Source: Raphanus sativus (Eukaryota > Streptophyta > Magnoliopsida > Brassicales > Brassicaceae). Taken from it: a stretch of DNA of 64,000 nt. How positions within the stretch are numbered: the first letter of the stretch is position 1; every line of letters begins with the position of its first letter. The stretch is taken from positions 47,534,908 to 47,598,907 of the forward strand of contig NC_079516.1 of assembly GCF_000801105.2 (NCBI RefSeq). Reading direction: 5' to 3'. The notes below the pieces were generated by a model. The model had not been told where the DNA came from. It made no database searches and worked only from the letters and a program-made list of their open reading frames with translations. Positions 48,203-61,014 of the stretch are shown here, piece after piece. The position numbers were made by a program, and so were the translations under genes.

Positions 48203-49494
48203 TAATTAATATGGATCCTATGAGATAATATATATTTCCCCCATTTTCAGAAGAAAAAAAATCTAAAAAAGAAAATTCAAAAATCAAAATTTAACAAAAT
48301 TCAAAAAATCAAAATCTAAAATTTATGCATTTTATTAGTTAATAACAATAAAATATTATTTATAAACTAAAGTATCATTAATTTAAATATAATATATAAT
48401 TAATATGATGTATATATAATTTATAAAAATTAATATGATTTTCTTAATATATGTATAAATCACTATTATATGAACATGATTATACAATAACATAGATATA
48501 TTAGAAAAACTATAGATATATATTATGTTGGAGGGTCAAAAAACATTTTCTTATAACATTGGATGTAAAAACTGAATGCGTCTCTGATTACATTTTTATT
48601 TTTTCCGTACAACAAAATCTGGTGTTCTTGCTCAAAAGTTAGCTTGAAATGGATTTGAAAAGTGACATATCTTATGTCAGTATGTGCAAACAAAAAATAC
48701 ATAAAAGTTTTGAAATACATGTGTGGTGGATTCATAAAATGTTATGCTTAATAAAAATAGGGTATGAGTACCAAACATAAAGTGATAAAACCATAGACAA
48801 CATGAAAATACTTGAAATATCTTACGCCGGGATTTAGAAAAGGTATTCTACTACGTAATCCATTTTCTCTTAACTATTCCAATTTTTATGTTTCAAAACT
48901 ATTAAACGAAAGTCCACGAATTATTTTGGCTGCATATACGTCAAATTTCAGAACAATGATTTTTTACGAATTTAGTGAATTTTTTTTCTTTTGGTGTTAT
49001 AATTTAGTGGGAATTGGTATCTATAAAAAAAACGTAACCGGAATCAAGATCACTAACAAAAGAAATAAGAGTTTTCTAGGAAATATTATTAATTTGGATG
49101 ACCAAATTCTCTTATATATAAATTAAAAGTTCTTCAAATTTTTGATATGAGATTTTATTTCTAATAATATCGTCTGTCTTTCAAGAAAACTGGTTCGTTA
49201 TCTTATATGTAGTCGCATGTGCGAGGTTTGTCATCCGTACTTTAAGCATATGCCACAGCCAGTGTAAATTTGGATAGCAAATAAGATTACCTTCCTAACT
49301 AGAGTTTCTCCTAACTATTTCTTATTTGATATTGGAAGATAATGTTCATGATCGGATTTTCTAGACAAAATCCATCAACTTAAATAAGTAAATCCCACAT
49401 AGTAATAAAACAATTCATAGTACTGAAAACAAAACCAAGCACAAATTGGATTTAGGATTGCGGGTCTTCAAAATCCCAAAGGTTAACATGTGGT

Positions 49495-49556
49495 CCGTCC
49501 CGCATCCGGCCCGTCCCGCACTGCATTCGCCCGTCCCGCATTCGATCTGTCCCGTT
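49495..49556. repeat. GC-rich short-period repeat 250 bp upstream of ZIP3
   Basis: CCGTCCCGCA occurs at 49495, 49511 and 49531, with a degenerate fourth copy at 49547 (CTGTCCCGTT); spacing 16-20 bp. It stands out in AT-rich DNA. It probably comes from a decayed transposon terminus. The termini could not be defined. Confidence 0.6.
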
Positions 49557-49719
49557 TCGAGGCTGTTCCACGAGATCCGCATTTTTATGGACTTATCAAA
49601 TGGAGGCACAATCTCACCCCGCAACAAACCTTTACGGATAGGCCCACGGTGCAGATCCTTGATTCAAACTCATGTCTTGCTAATGAATAACTAAAAGATT
49701 TATCACAAATTTATTTACG

Positions 49720-49727
49720 TATATATA
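49720..49727 (+). promoter_or_regulatory. TATA box of ZIP3
   Basis: TATATATA lies 92 bp upstream of the ATG at 49812 and is followed by a C/T-rich leader. Confidence 0.5.
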
Positions 49728-49811
49728 CACACATTCAGATACTTCCATTTCCATACCAATTTATTTCTTCTTTTCTGCTCAGAAACCCTAAACTATAGAT
49801 AGACAGACAGA

Positions 49812-52694
49812 ATGATGAAGAGCGTGAAACTCTTACTCTTCTTCATCTCCATCTCCCTCCTCCTGATCGCCGTTGCTCACGCCCAAGATAGCCACGAGGG
49901 CCACTCACATTCCGGGAAGACTAAGTGCGAGTGCTCACACGAGGACGACCATGAAAACAAAGCCGGAGCCCGCAAATACAAAATCGCAGCCATTCCTGCC
50001 GTTCTACTCGCGGGCGTGATAGGAGTTCTTTTCCCTCTCTTAGGCAAAGTCTTCCCTTCTTTGCGCCCTGAGACATCTTTCTTCTTCATCACGAAAGCTT
50101 TCGCAGCCGGAGTTATCCTGTCTACCGGATTCATGCACGTCTTGCCTGAGGCTTACGAGATGCTTAACTCGCCGTGCCTCACGTCGGAAGCGTGGGAGTT
50201 TCCGTTCACTGGATTCATCGCCATGGTTGCAGCGATCTTGACTCTGTCCGTTGATACGTTTGCTACCTCGAGTTTCTATAAATCGCATTGCAAAGCGTCC
50301 AAAACGATCGCTGATGGAGAATCCGGTGAGCCATCGGTTGGATCCGACAAGGTCCAGATTCTCAGGACAAGAGTTATTGCACAGGTTTGTTGATTGAGCT
50401 CCACGTTTTACAACCATAGAGTTTGTGTGTTTCTAGTTTAATTATTTTTCTATACACTAAATGTATGAACCTTCGAATCGAATGTAATTGTACATATAGA
50501 AAATAGAAACGCATATAACGTTAACATTTTTGAAAGTTTTAAGGCTTTTTTGTCAACAAAGTTTTAAGGTTTTTTTGCCAACAAAGTTTTAAGGATTTTT
50601 GATGTAACAAAATACCATTTTTCGAATTTACATTTTCAATGAACATATTTTTTCAAGAAAAACTTAGTGCATGCATCGATGTATATTTTTCAACATAAAG
50701 CAGGATAATTTAGAAAACAAAAGTCTACAAGTTCATGCATTTCTGAGAGTTTATTTGTCATCAACGCGGGTTGTTTAGATTCGGACCATGTGAGGTTTGA
50801 TTCTCTAAGAAAAAACATCACATGTTATTTGGTGCTGAAATTCCAAATAAGAACTTTTCAGATATAATGTTAGCTTTTATATAACATGTCATTTTTAGAG
50901 TTTGATTAAGAACAAAGAAAAAGATTTTTTTTTTTTTGATAACTCTGGTATCTGGGTTTCCACATTCCTAACTATCCCCCGAAAGGGGTCCAGCGCCCCA
51001 ACGGAAGGGATGTTAAATCCGTTGTGGCCAAGGCTCGAATCCAGGTGGCGGACAGTACAACTGTACCTCCTTTACCACCAAGCTACGAGCACTTGGTTAA
51101 CAAAATCCAAAACTATATCGCTTACTATAATTTTCTTTTACCCGATACCTTAAAAACAATATAATATGTAATGTATTTTTTGTTTGTGCACCATATAACA
51201 CGTAACTAGATTTTGATCCGCGCTTTTGAAGCGTGGGATATTTTACGATGAAAAATTTTACTAATAATTTAACAAATACTTTGGTAATTTTTAAAGAGTG
51301 TGTATTTAAAATATTTTTGTATTTAAATCAGTATTTTTAAATTCAACCCGATTGTGATTATACCGGTTAATCCGGAGATCTGACAATTCAATTTATGTTT
51401 TTAAAATATTCATATTAAAAAATCACTAAAACCCGAGACTAACCGATTGAACTGATGGATGACCGATATGTAATCTAATTGGATTTAAATTGTAATAGTT
51501 TCATAATTTGTAATCTTATAATCGAAATTTTAAAGTTCACTATTTTGCAATTTATGAAATTATGACGTTTCTACAAAATTTTAAAGAGAAAATGATAGAT
51601 ATAAAATAACTAAGATTAATTATTGTATTATTTGGAAACATTGATAGTAGTATAAAAATATATTGTTTGGAAACATTGATAGTATTATAAAGAAATAAGT
51701 ATATTGTTTGGAAACATTGATAGTATTATAAAAAAAATAAGTATATTGTTTGGAAATATGGATAGTAGTATAAAGAAAGGAACATTAGTGATTTAATATA
51801 TGTTTAACTATAAAGTATAAAAGTGTATTTGATTTAAAAACTTACAAAATAAATGTTAGGTCCAACAGAATATTTCTGTTTTAATAAGATATATGTAAAC
51901 TTTGCTATATATCTTAGAAATGATATTCTTGTGCGTTCTTTTTGGTTCTAAAAACACTCAAAGTAGGTATTGGAGCTGGGAATATTAGTACATTCAGTGG
52001 TAATAGGAATATCACTTGGAGCTTCACAGAGTCCAGAAGCCGCAAAAGCTCTCTTCGTTGCCTTAATGTTTCATCAATGCTTCGAAGGTCTTGGCCTTGG
52101 TGGCTGTATTGCTCAGGTATTTTTTTCTCATTTATTTATTTATTTCTTGACTTTCATTGATTAAGATTTATATACTCGATCAGTATGAACTCAGTCCGTA
52201 TACGACATATATGTGATGATACTAGCATTTATCTGTCGACATGTATATTTTAAAGAGTTAACATTATTGCATAGTGGTCACTCACGTTTTGACTTTTATC
52301 AACTTGTATGGTTTGGCTCCAAAATAGCAAAACAGTAAAAATACAAAAGTCATAATAACAATCCGATTTCGATTTTTTGTTATTGTAGGGAAAATTCAAG
52401 TGTTTGTCAGTAACAATAATGTCGACGTTCTTCGCGGTAACAACACCAATAGGTATCGTTGTCGGAATGGGAATAGCAAATACGTACGATGAATCTTCTT
52501 CAACGGCTCTGATCGTTCAAGGAGTATTGAACGCTGCATCCGCAGGTATTCTCATTTACATGTCTCTGGTCGACCTTCTCGCAGCAGACTTTTTGCACCC
52601 TAAGATGCAATCCAATACTGGGCTTCAAATTATGGCCCATATTGCTCTTCTTCTTGGTGCTGGCCTCATGTCTTTATTGGCTAAATGGGCTTGA
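49812..52694 (+). CDS. ZIP3: ZIP3, ZIP-family zinc transporter
   Basis: Three exons, 49812-50384, 51967-52116, 52389-52694; 1029 nt, 342 aa. Plasma-membrane divalent cation importer induced by zinc deficiency. A signal peptide (about residues 1-24) precedes a His/Cys-rich extracellular segment ([20 protein letters not shown]). Eight membrane spans are predicted. The metal-binding helices are [12 protein letters not shown] (TM4) and [12 protein letters not shown] (TM5). The loop between TM3 and TM4 lacks the HxHxH run of many ZIPs, as I recall for Arabidopsis ZIP3. The C-terminus is the conserved short MSLLAKWA. Intron 1 is 1582 nt because it holds a SINE and a Helitron. Regulation by bZIP19/23 is plausible from ZDRE-like motifs. 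Confidence 0.95.
50535..50600. repeat. 25-27-bp tandem repeat in ZIP3 intron 1
   Basis: The phrase gttttaagg followed by a T run and gtcaacaaa/gccaacaaa is repeated about two and a half times. Confidence 0.7.
50925..51095 (-). mobile_element. tRNA-derived SINE in ZIP3 intron 1
   Basis: On the minus strand the head reads CTCGTAGCTTGGTGGTAAAGG, with an RNA polymerase III box A-like TAGCTTGGTGG (51075-51085) and, about 35 bp on, box B-like GGATTCGAGCC (51032-51042). A tRNA-unrelated body follows, then a 13-nt A tail (plus-strand T run 50925-50937). This is the structure of a plant tRNA-SINE of about 170 bp. Target duplications are uncertain: 'aacaaa' occurs on both sides. Confidence 0.7.
51206..51889 (-). 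mobile_element. Non-autonomous Helitron in ZIP3 intron 1
   Basis: On the minus strand it starts TCTTATTAAAACAGAA (5' TC end at 51889) and ends with a hairpin (stem 51218-51225 with 51229-51236, one G-U pair) 12 nt before the terminal CTAG at 51206-51209. The flanking host bases are A (51205) and T (51890), the expected AT insertion site with no duplication. Length 684 bp, no ORF. It contains a 42-bp tandem array (51627-51780). Confidence 0.75.
51627..51780. repeat. About 42-bp tandem repeat, four copies, inside the Helitron
   Basis: 'tttggaaacattgatagtatt' recurs four times at intervals of 37-44 bp, the last copy degenerate (tttggaaatatggatagtag). Confidence 0.85.
52234..52241. promoter_or_regulatory. 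ZDRE core in ZIP3 intron 2
   Basis: TGTCGACA, flanked by C and T, so one flank misses the RTGTCGACAY consensus. It lies in intron 2 of the zinc transporter. Confidence 0.3.
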
Positions 52695-54168
52695 TGATTC
52701 CTTTTTTCAACGCTCAGGTTTTTCATTCATGGCATTTATGTTGTCGTGGACTCGAATTATTATTTGTTTCTTTTATGTTTTTGTTCTCAATTCTATTTCC
52801 AATTTTAGTTTTGAGTATCTCTATTTTCTGGACTACCTCATGTATACATATGCAAAATTCATTTGAGTTATATGTATGTTGATTCATGTCCCAGAAAAGT
52901 AATGAGCCTTGATTGGTTGCTTGTCCGAGTGTGGTTTGTAATAAGCTATATATTATATTTATTTGTGTGTTATATAACATATCTTATATATAGCTTATGA
53001 ATTAGAATATATATTATATAATTTTTTTCTATTGTTCATGGATCCCAAAGATTAGGTTTTTGACAATGTTTTAAAACCGAACTAGTAATTGAACCAAAAA
53101 TTTCTGGTATTCGATCGGGTTCACTCGGGAAGTGCAATGAAATGCGTTCAATTAACGAATTCATGAGAGGCTATCGGTCCTTTAGGAAAAATAGCCTATT
53201 TATTTTAAGCTTTAAATTATTAAATGATTAGAATTTACAAATAAAGGAAAGAAAAGATATTAATCATTTATTATAATTTTGTATTTTATAAATATTTATA
53301 TTTATATTTATACATGAACAAGAGAAATCATTTAATGTAATTAATATGAAAGTGTATGTTGTATTGATGTAAATAGTAGTGTATATACAAGGGATTGAAT
53401 CTTAATACTAAGAGGATGATATAGATGGATAACTACAATATGAAGGTTATCCTTATCTTTAAGTAATATCATTATTATCTCTATATAATTCTTGATTTAA
53501 AATTATGTTTAACGTACTATTTAGTGTAAAAATTTGCATGTGTCGTATCATGATTGATTGATAACGTAATAAACATAAATTACTTTCAAAATCCCTATAA
53601 AATATAAAAAATGGTTTTCTCTAATAAAATAAAATTTTAAATTATGATATTTACCATTTTCATACTTCCTTTCCATACTTAATTTATATATTTTCTACCA
53701 TTTTCTATAAGTTGCTTTTTATGTTGGTATATTATAGCTCTTTTAATGTTCAAAAAAAAAAATTATAGCTCTTTTAGTTATATAAATTAACCCAGCTAAA
53801 CACGTCACTCTTACCAGTATTTGTATAAGTTGCGATTGTTGTGGTTTGCATGCCCCACATCATTAAACATTTATGTAGAATTAATTTTGCGAATTTTACA
53901 TTTTCACGTCCAATTTGCTATTTTATGTTTTCTTATAAAATTGTATTACTAACATTTTGTACTATACTATAAAATTTCCTTAACCCATGCTGCTATACAT
54001 CTAAAGAAGAGAAAATTGATTCTTTATCAGAGAAGTGAAGACACCGGCCACGCTTGGTGGGTTGTATTATCCCCTACTTTTCTTCCTCTCCAACACAAAG
54101 AATCCAACCATTTTTAGACGACGTAACCAAATAAATAAGAGTGTGTTACAAAAAAAACAAATAAATAA

Positions 54169-54406
54169 GAGCATTTTTAGGGTAAGCTCTAACAAGTGTT
54201 TTCATAATAAAATTAAAGACACATAATCATAAAGTAAGAGAAAGAATGACAAGTCTCTCTTCTTTGAGAGCACTTAAATTTGTTTAAGAGACCTACATCA
54301 CATTTGTCTATCAACTAATGGCTTATCCTTTTTAAAAGAAAATTCAAAATAAAAAAAAACAATATTATTTGAGAGATTCATATATGTTCTACCTTTGATG
54401 ATGCTC
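54169..54406. mobile_element. Tourist-like (PIF/Harbinger) MITE
   Basis: 238 bp bounded by GAGCAT...ATGCTC, with TAA at 54166-54168 and 54407-54409 as the 3-bp target duplication. The inner ends (TTTTTAGGGTA against CATCAAAGGTA reversed) are degenerate. No ORF. Short termini make this provisional. Confidence 0.45.
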
Positions 54407-55922
54407 TAACAATAACAAAAAAAACAAAAAAATAAATGCAACTATAACAACTAGTATTGTAACTAAGTATTAGTAACTTAGTTGTGAGGACTAATAGGGG
54501 GCATATAAAAAATTAATCTGTCTTTTGTTTGATTTTTGTTGGAAACAAAATTACTGCTATTTAATTAATAAGATTAATTTAGATTTGGACTTCTGTTCTC
54601 CCAGTTTACATGGTAGTTCAGTAACAAAAATGTTTTAACTATTTTTTTTTAATCAGAAAATGTTTCAAAACTGAGCTAGGCAATGGTAACTAATCCATTT
54701 TGTAATATTATGTGAATTTCTCATGGAGTCAATCGGATTAGGCGCGATAAAACATAAAAAAGAGAAACGAGAACTGCTATTATGTTATTATTAACTTGAG
54801 AAAATCTTGATTAAGAAAATTCGCCATCCCATATGGACAAAAGGAAGCTTTATTGGCTTGGGTGCCAAAGTGCCACATGCATATCCCAGCTAATCCTATT
54901 CCCTGTGTCTTCTGCATATACTTTATTGGTTATATATTGTTTTTTTTTTTTTGAGAAAGGTGGTTATATATTGTTACATTAACCTTTCGGTGCTCGGAAT
55001 TTTTTCCGGGGAGTTCTACTAGATTCTAATTACAATTACGATGATAACAAAATCTCCTTAAACTATAAGATTGAATTTTAAAACGAGAAATTGCTTATAT
55101 ATGTAGTAAACAATCTTTTTTTTTTTTTTTGCTAAAATTTGGTAGTAAACAATCTTATGAATTGTAATGTTAAGATACATGTACTTTTACACCCAAAAAA
55201 GTTACATGTATTTTTAATATAATTGAATTGACTTATTTCTCTTATATTTTTTGTCAACCTATTATCTTATTTATATTTAAAACGTTATTATACACTTTTT
55301 GAAATGGTAATTTTTTGAACACCAATCTTAGATTATTCAGATAAAGATAGTTGATCCAACTTTAAATTGGAACGATGTCGACCACGTTGAGTTATATAAA
55401 TTAGATTTTGATATCATTAAGTTTCATAAAATTAATTTCAACTAAAATTAATTGGCAATAACTTGATTGATCTATTTCTCTTATATATTATTTAAGATAT
55501 TTTTTTCAATTTATGATGTATGAATAAATCAAAAGTTACTTTTTATGTATTATTACCAAAATTAATCAGTGATAGTTTGTGACTGAAGATTTAATATGGG
55601 GTCACTGCTCGAATAATTACACATCATGGTAAAATTTTATATATGTTTTGTTGATTGTTGAGGTTATGTGTACTAATCTGAACTCTAGTCTTGGTAAAAG
55701 TTATGTATGATTTTGTATATTATAGAGATTACATATACTCAGAATGTAGTACATGAATAATTCTAACACAAACCATAAACTACATTACCAACAAAGTTGC
55801 ATGTCACGGTCACCAACAAGAAATATCTTTCTATTTCATTTTTTAACTTTTTTTGTTCTCTAAGTTTCTCTCCTTTTCTCTCTTTTTATCCAACACACAT
55901 TCATAACTTTACTTACCACTCC

Positions 55923-55931
55923 TTTATATAT
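55923..55931 (+). promoter_or_regulatory. TATA box of VCC
   Basis: TTTATATAT lies about 180 bp upstream of the VCC start codon, with a T/C-rich leader following. Confidence 0.45.
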
Positions 55932-56110
55932 CAACCCATTTGGTCACAAAAGATAAATTACTCATTAGACTTTTCTAGTATCCATTCCCATTTCCCACAT
56001 CAGACAACATTTTCTCCCTCAGAGGGAAAGCATCTCCTCTTCTTGATTCACATTTTGAACTCTAAACTTGTCAACCCATCTCTACCGAAGCTGTATCCTA
56101 GTTATTAAAA

Positions 56111-56820
56111 ATGACGAAGATAGGAGGTATTCTCGTTTGTTTAGTCATAGTGGGCTTAGATATAGCTGCTGCAATCCTTGGCATCCAAGCAGAAGTCGCT
56201 CAAAACCAGGTCTTCTATATATTTCCTCTCTCAAAATTAAATAGTCTTTCCCATTCCATCTTACTCGTAATGCACATGGTAAAAGATGGTCTTGTTGCAA
56301 AATGTGTGAATACAGGTGAAGCACATGAGGCTGTGGCTGTTTGAGTGCAGAGAGCCAAGCCAGGATGCGTACAGGCTAGGTTTAGGCGCAGCCGCGGTAC
56401 TGGTAATGGCTCATGTCCTGATCAATTTGATTGGAGGCTGTCTCTGTATTTGCTCTCAAGACGAGTTTCAGAGATCTTCTTCCACTAAGCAAATCTCCAT
56501 GGCTTGTCTCGTCCTCACTTGGTACGCTCATTAAGCAACTGATCTCTCAATACAATCTTCTTGGCATTAATAATTTTTGGCCCGAAATGAACGTCACATG
56601 GTGTGTGTGTTGATTGGATGGTAACCACAGGATCGTATTCGCCGTTGGATTTGGAGCTTTAGTGATTGGGACGATGTCCAACAACAAGTCAAGATCCTCT
56701 TGTGGATTCACACACCACCATTTTCTCTCTATTGGAGGGATCTTGTGTTTTCTACATGCCCTCTTTTGTGTCGCTTATTACGTTTCTGCCACTGCGGCTA
56801 AAGACGAAGCTGCTAAGTGA
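56111..56820 (+). CDS. VCC: VCC, DUF1218 four-span membrane protein
   Basis: Three exons, 56111-56209, 56316-56521, 56631-56820; 495 nt, 164 aa. The DUF1218 pattern is clear: a first hydrophobic segment (IGGILVCLVIVGLDIAAAILG), a loop with WLFECREPSQDAYRLGLGAA, a second span (VLVMAHVLINLIGGCLCIC), then ACLVLTWIVFAVGFGALVIG and a last span (FLSIGGILCFLHALFCVAYYV). VASCULATURE COMPLEXITY AND CONNECTIVITY affects cotyledon vein branching in Arabidopsis. The Cys pair in CLCIC and the FECREP Cys are typical family residues. Biochemical activity is unknown. It is followed by a hAT insertion 295 bp downstream. Confidence 0.92.
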
Positions 56821-58179
56821 TGGATGAACAGAGGTGGGGTCCTTGTACTTGACTATAAATTCCAATGGGTTGTGTAACATTTTCATATCTATTAACAATT
56901 TGAATCTTTTTCCCTTTTTAATATTTTTTCACTTATTTCGAAGTCTCTTTTGTAATTTGGAAAGTCGTGTCATTTTGAAAAAATATGAAAGCTTTGCCCT
57001 TTATGTCACGCTCTGTTGTCGCATGTGGGGTTAGAATGCACTGATGATAATGACGTTTTAATGGAATCTTGTCTTTGCTTTGGTTCCTTAACTTATAATC
57101 CAGTGCTCTCTCTCATAGGGGTGGGCGCAAGGCGAGTACTTGCATTTTTACATATATTTGATACTCGCCTTGCCTTGAACGAGTAATGAATTTTTAGACT
57201 TGGTACTTGCCTTGTCGGAAACGAGTACTTGTTATATCGAGTACTTGTCGCAAAACATGTAACTTGCAAGTTACTTGCCTTGCTCGATTACTTACTAGTA
57301 GGGCTGAGCATATGACAAGTATCCGAGATTTTTGCCATACTTATAAGCCGACTTGCTTTCTTCGGATAGTAAAAAATTGCCTTATATTTGTATTTGCTAA
57401 TACCAAATCCTTAATTAAGCGAGTATACGTCTATATATGAGATACTTGCGAGTAACTTTCTGTACCTATACTTGCTCACTTAACTTAAAATTTTTGTATT
57501 CGAACCTTTAAAATATAAATTATGTTTCAATGATTTTATGGTTAGGTGATTGTCTATATTTATACTAAATTTTTTTCTGATTCTTATGCTACACCAATGT
57601 AAGATAATATAGCGTAAAATTTGAAAAAAAGAGAAAATTATTTAATCCCACATGTTTGATATTAAATAAATATTAAAGTAGATGAAATAATAATGTAAAT
57701 GTTAATATATTTTGAAAATCAAGTAGCGGGTCGAAACGAATCAAATACCTAAAATAATTTTAAGCCTTGTTACTTGATTTGCACTTGCAAGTATTTAAAA
57801 TTCTTAACTTGTTACTTGCCTTGATTAAAACGAGTACTTGTATTTACGGGGCAAGTACGGAGCGGGTAACGAATTTAAGGCGGGTAACGGGTATTTGTGC
57901 CCAGCCCTACTCTCTCAGTGTTCAGAAACACCTATTATGTTCCTTGTCATGGGCATTTTTGAAAAATTTTGAAACCATATTTCTAAAAAACACAAATACA
58001 TAAAAGAGAATTTTTTTTGACACTATCCAGTAGAGAAATGACATGTTCACATATGCGTTTATACGAAACTAACGCTTCAAATGTACATCATAAGGGTGAA
58101 TTATTTACTTCCATATACATATGTATATGTACACATTACATGGTTATCTCAGGAATATTATGAGTCCATACACGATAGT
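56821..58179. other. Convergent 3' region of VCC and beta-amylase, with a hAT element
   Basis: VCC 3' UTR to about 57050, the hAT element at 57116-57909, then the beta-amylase 3' flank. Confidence 0.6.
57116..57909. mobile_element. Non-autonomous hAT element
   Basis: Ends TAGGGGTGGGCGCAA and TTGTGCCCAGCCCTA are imperfect inverted repeats of 15 bp. The perfect 8-bp duplication CTCTCTCA flanks it (57108-57115, 57910-57917), the hAT hallmark. Length 794 bp. Subterminal regions carry many copies of GAGTACTTG/ACTTGC in both orientations (for example near 57134, 57224, 57239, 57830). A secondary TAGGGCTGAGCA near 57299 resembles another hAT terminus, perhaps nested. No transposase ORF. Confidence 0.85.
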
Positions 58180-60424
<2,245 letters not shown>

Positions 60425-61014
60425 GGTACCTTGTGCTTCAAGAAACTTGCAAAAGAAATTAAGCTTTACTGGATCATTAAGTCCATTTTTTTTGTTCTCT
60501 TTTTTTTTTCCCGTCATCATAAATATGCTAATTTTCTAACGCGTACGTATGTTATCAACAAAACGTGGCCATGATTTTGTTGTCCAATTATTTTTGTTTT
60601 TTCTGTTAAGTCACGTTTTATTTTCCTGCTTTTTACAAAAAAAAATTCCCGGAAAAAAACAGAGGACTGAATTATTGTACCTATATAAAATCTCTATGAT
60701 ACTAGACTTTTCTTTTGCTTATTGTACAAATAGTATTCGCATAGTTGCAAGATTCAGTCGTTTCACAATAAGTAAATAAAAATATCCTAAGATATCACTA
60801 ATTTTAAAAACCACATAAGATTTAGATACCATCTGCCAACTCAGACGCAGTTTTTGGTCATAACCCGGATGAATATCTCCAAACTTAACCTATAACAAAT
60901 TATAGCCATTGTAAAATAGTAGCCAATAAGAAAATAGTAGTCCAATTATATAAATAAAATCCCATAATCATGTGGTGAAAACAGAGAGTCAGACTAGCTC
61001 TCTTACAAAAGTCT
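60425..61014. other. Beta-amylase promoter and F-box 3' flank
   Basis: AT-rich. Possible minus-strand TATA text (TATATAGG complement) lies near 60680. The in-frame upstream ATG of the amylase is at 60520. No other feature. Confidence 0.4.

Larger units (their letters stand above)
43793..49811. other. Six-kb gene-poor region upstream of ZIP3
   Basis: AT-rich. It holds a coding-like relic on the minus strand (45331-45499), a zinc-response-element match (46504-46513), an (AT)14 microsatellite (47053-47080), a 43-bp direct duplication (48069-48202) and a GC-rich repeat patch (49495-49556). About 45000-45170 contains 'gggctagccctg'-type text that resembles a decayed transposon but cannot be delimited. 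The remaining open frames are short and biased towards Phe/Lys/Ile, as expected by chance. Confidence 0.5.
52695..56110. other. Intergenic region between ZIP3 and VCC
   Basis: ZIP3 3' UTR to about 52950. About 53050-53180 carries 'aaaaccgaactag'-type dispersed-repeat text. A Tourist-like MITE lies at 54169-54406. The rest is AT-rich with poly-T tracts near 54940 and 55115. The VCC leader with TATA occupies the last 200 bp. No supported gene. Confidence 0.5.
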
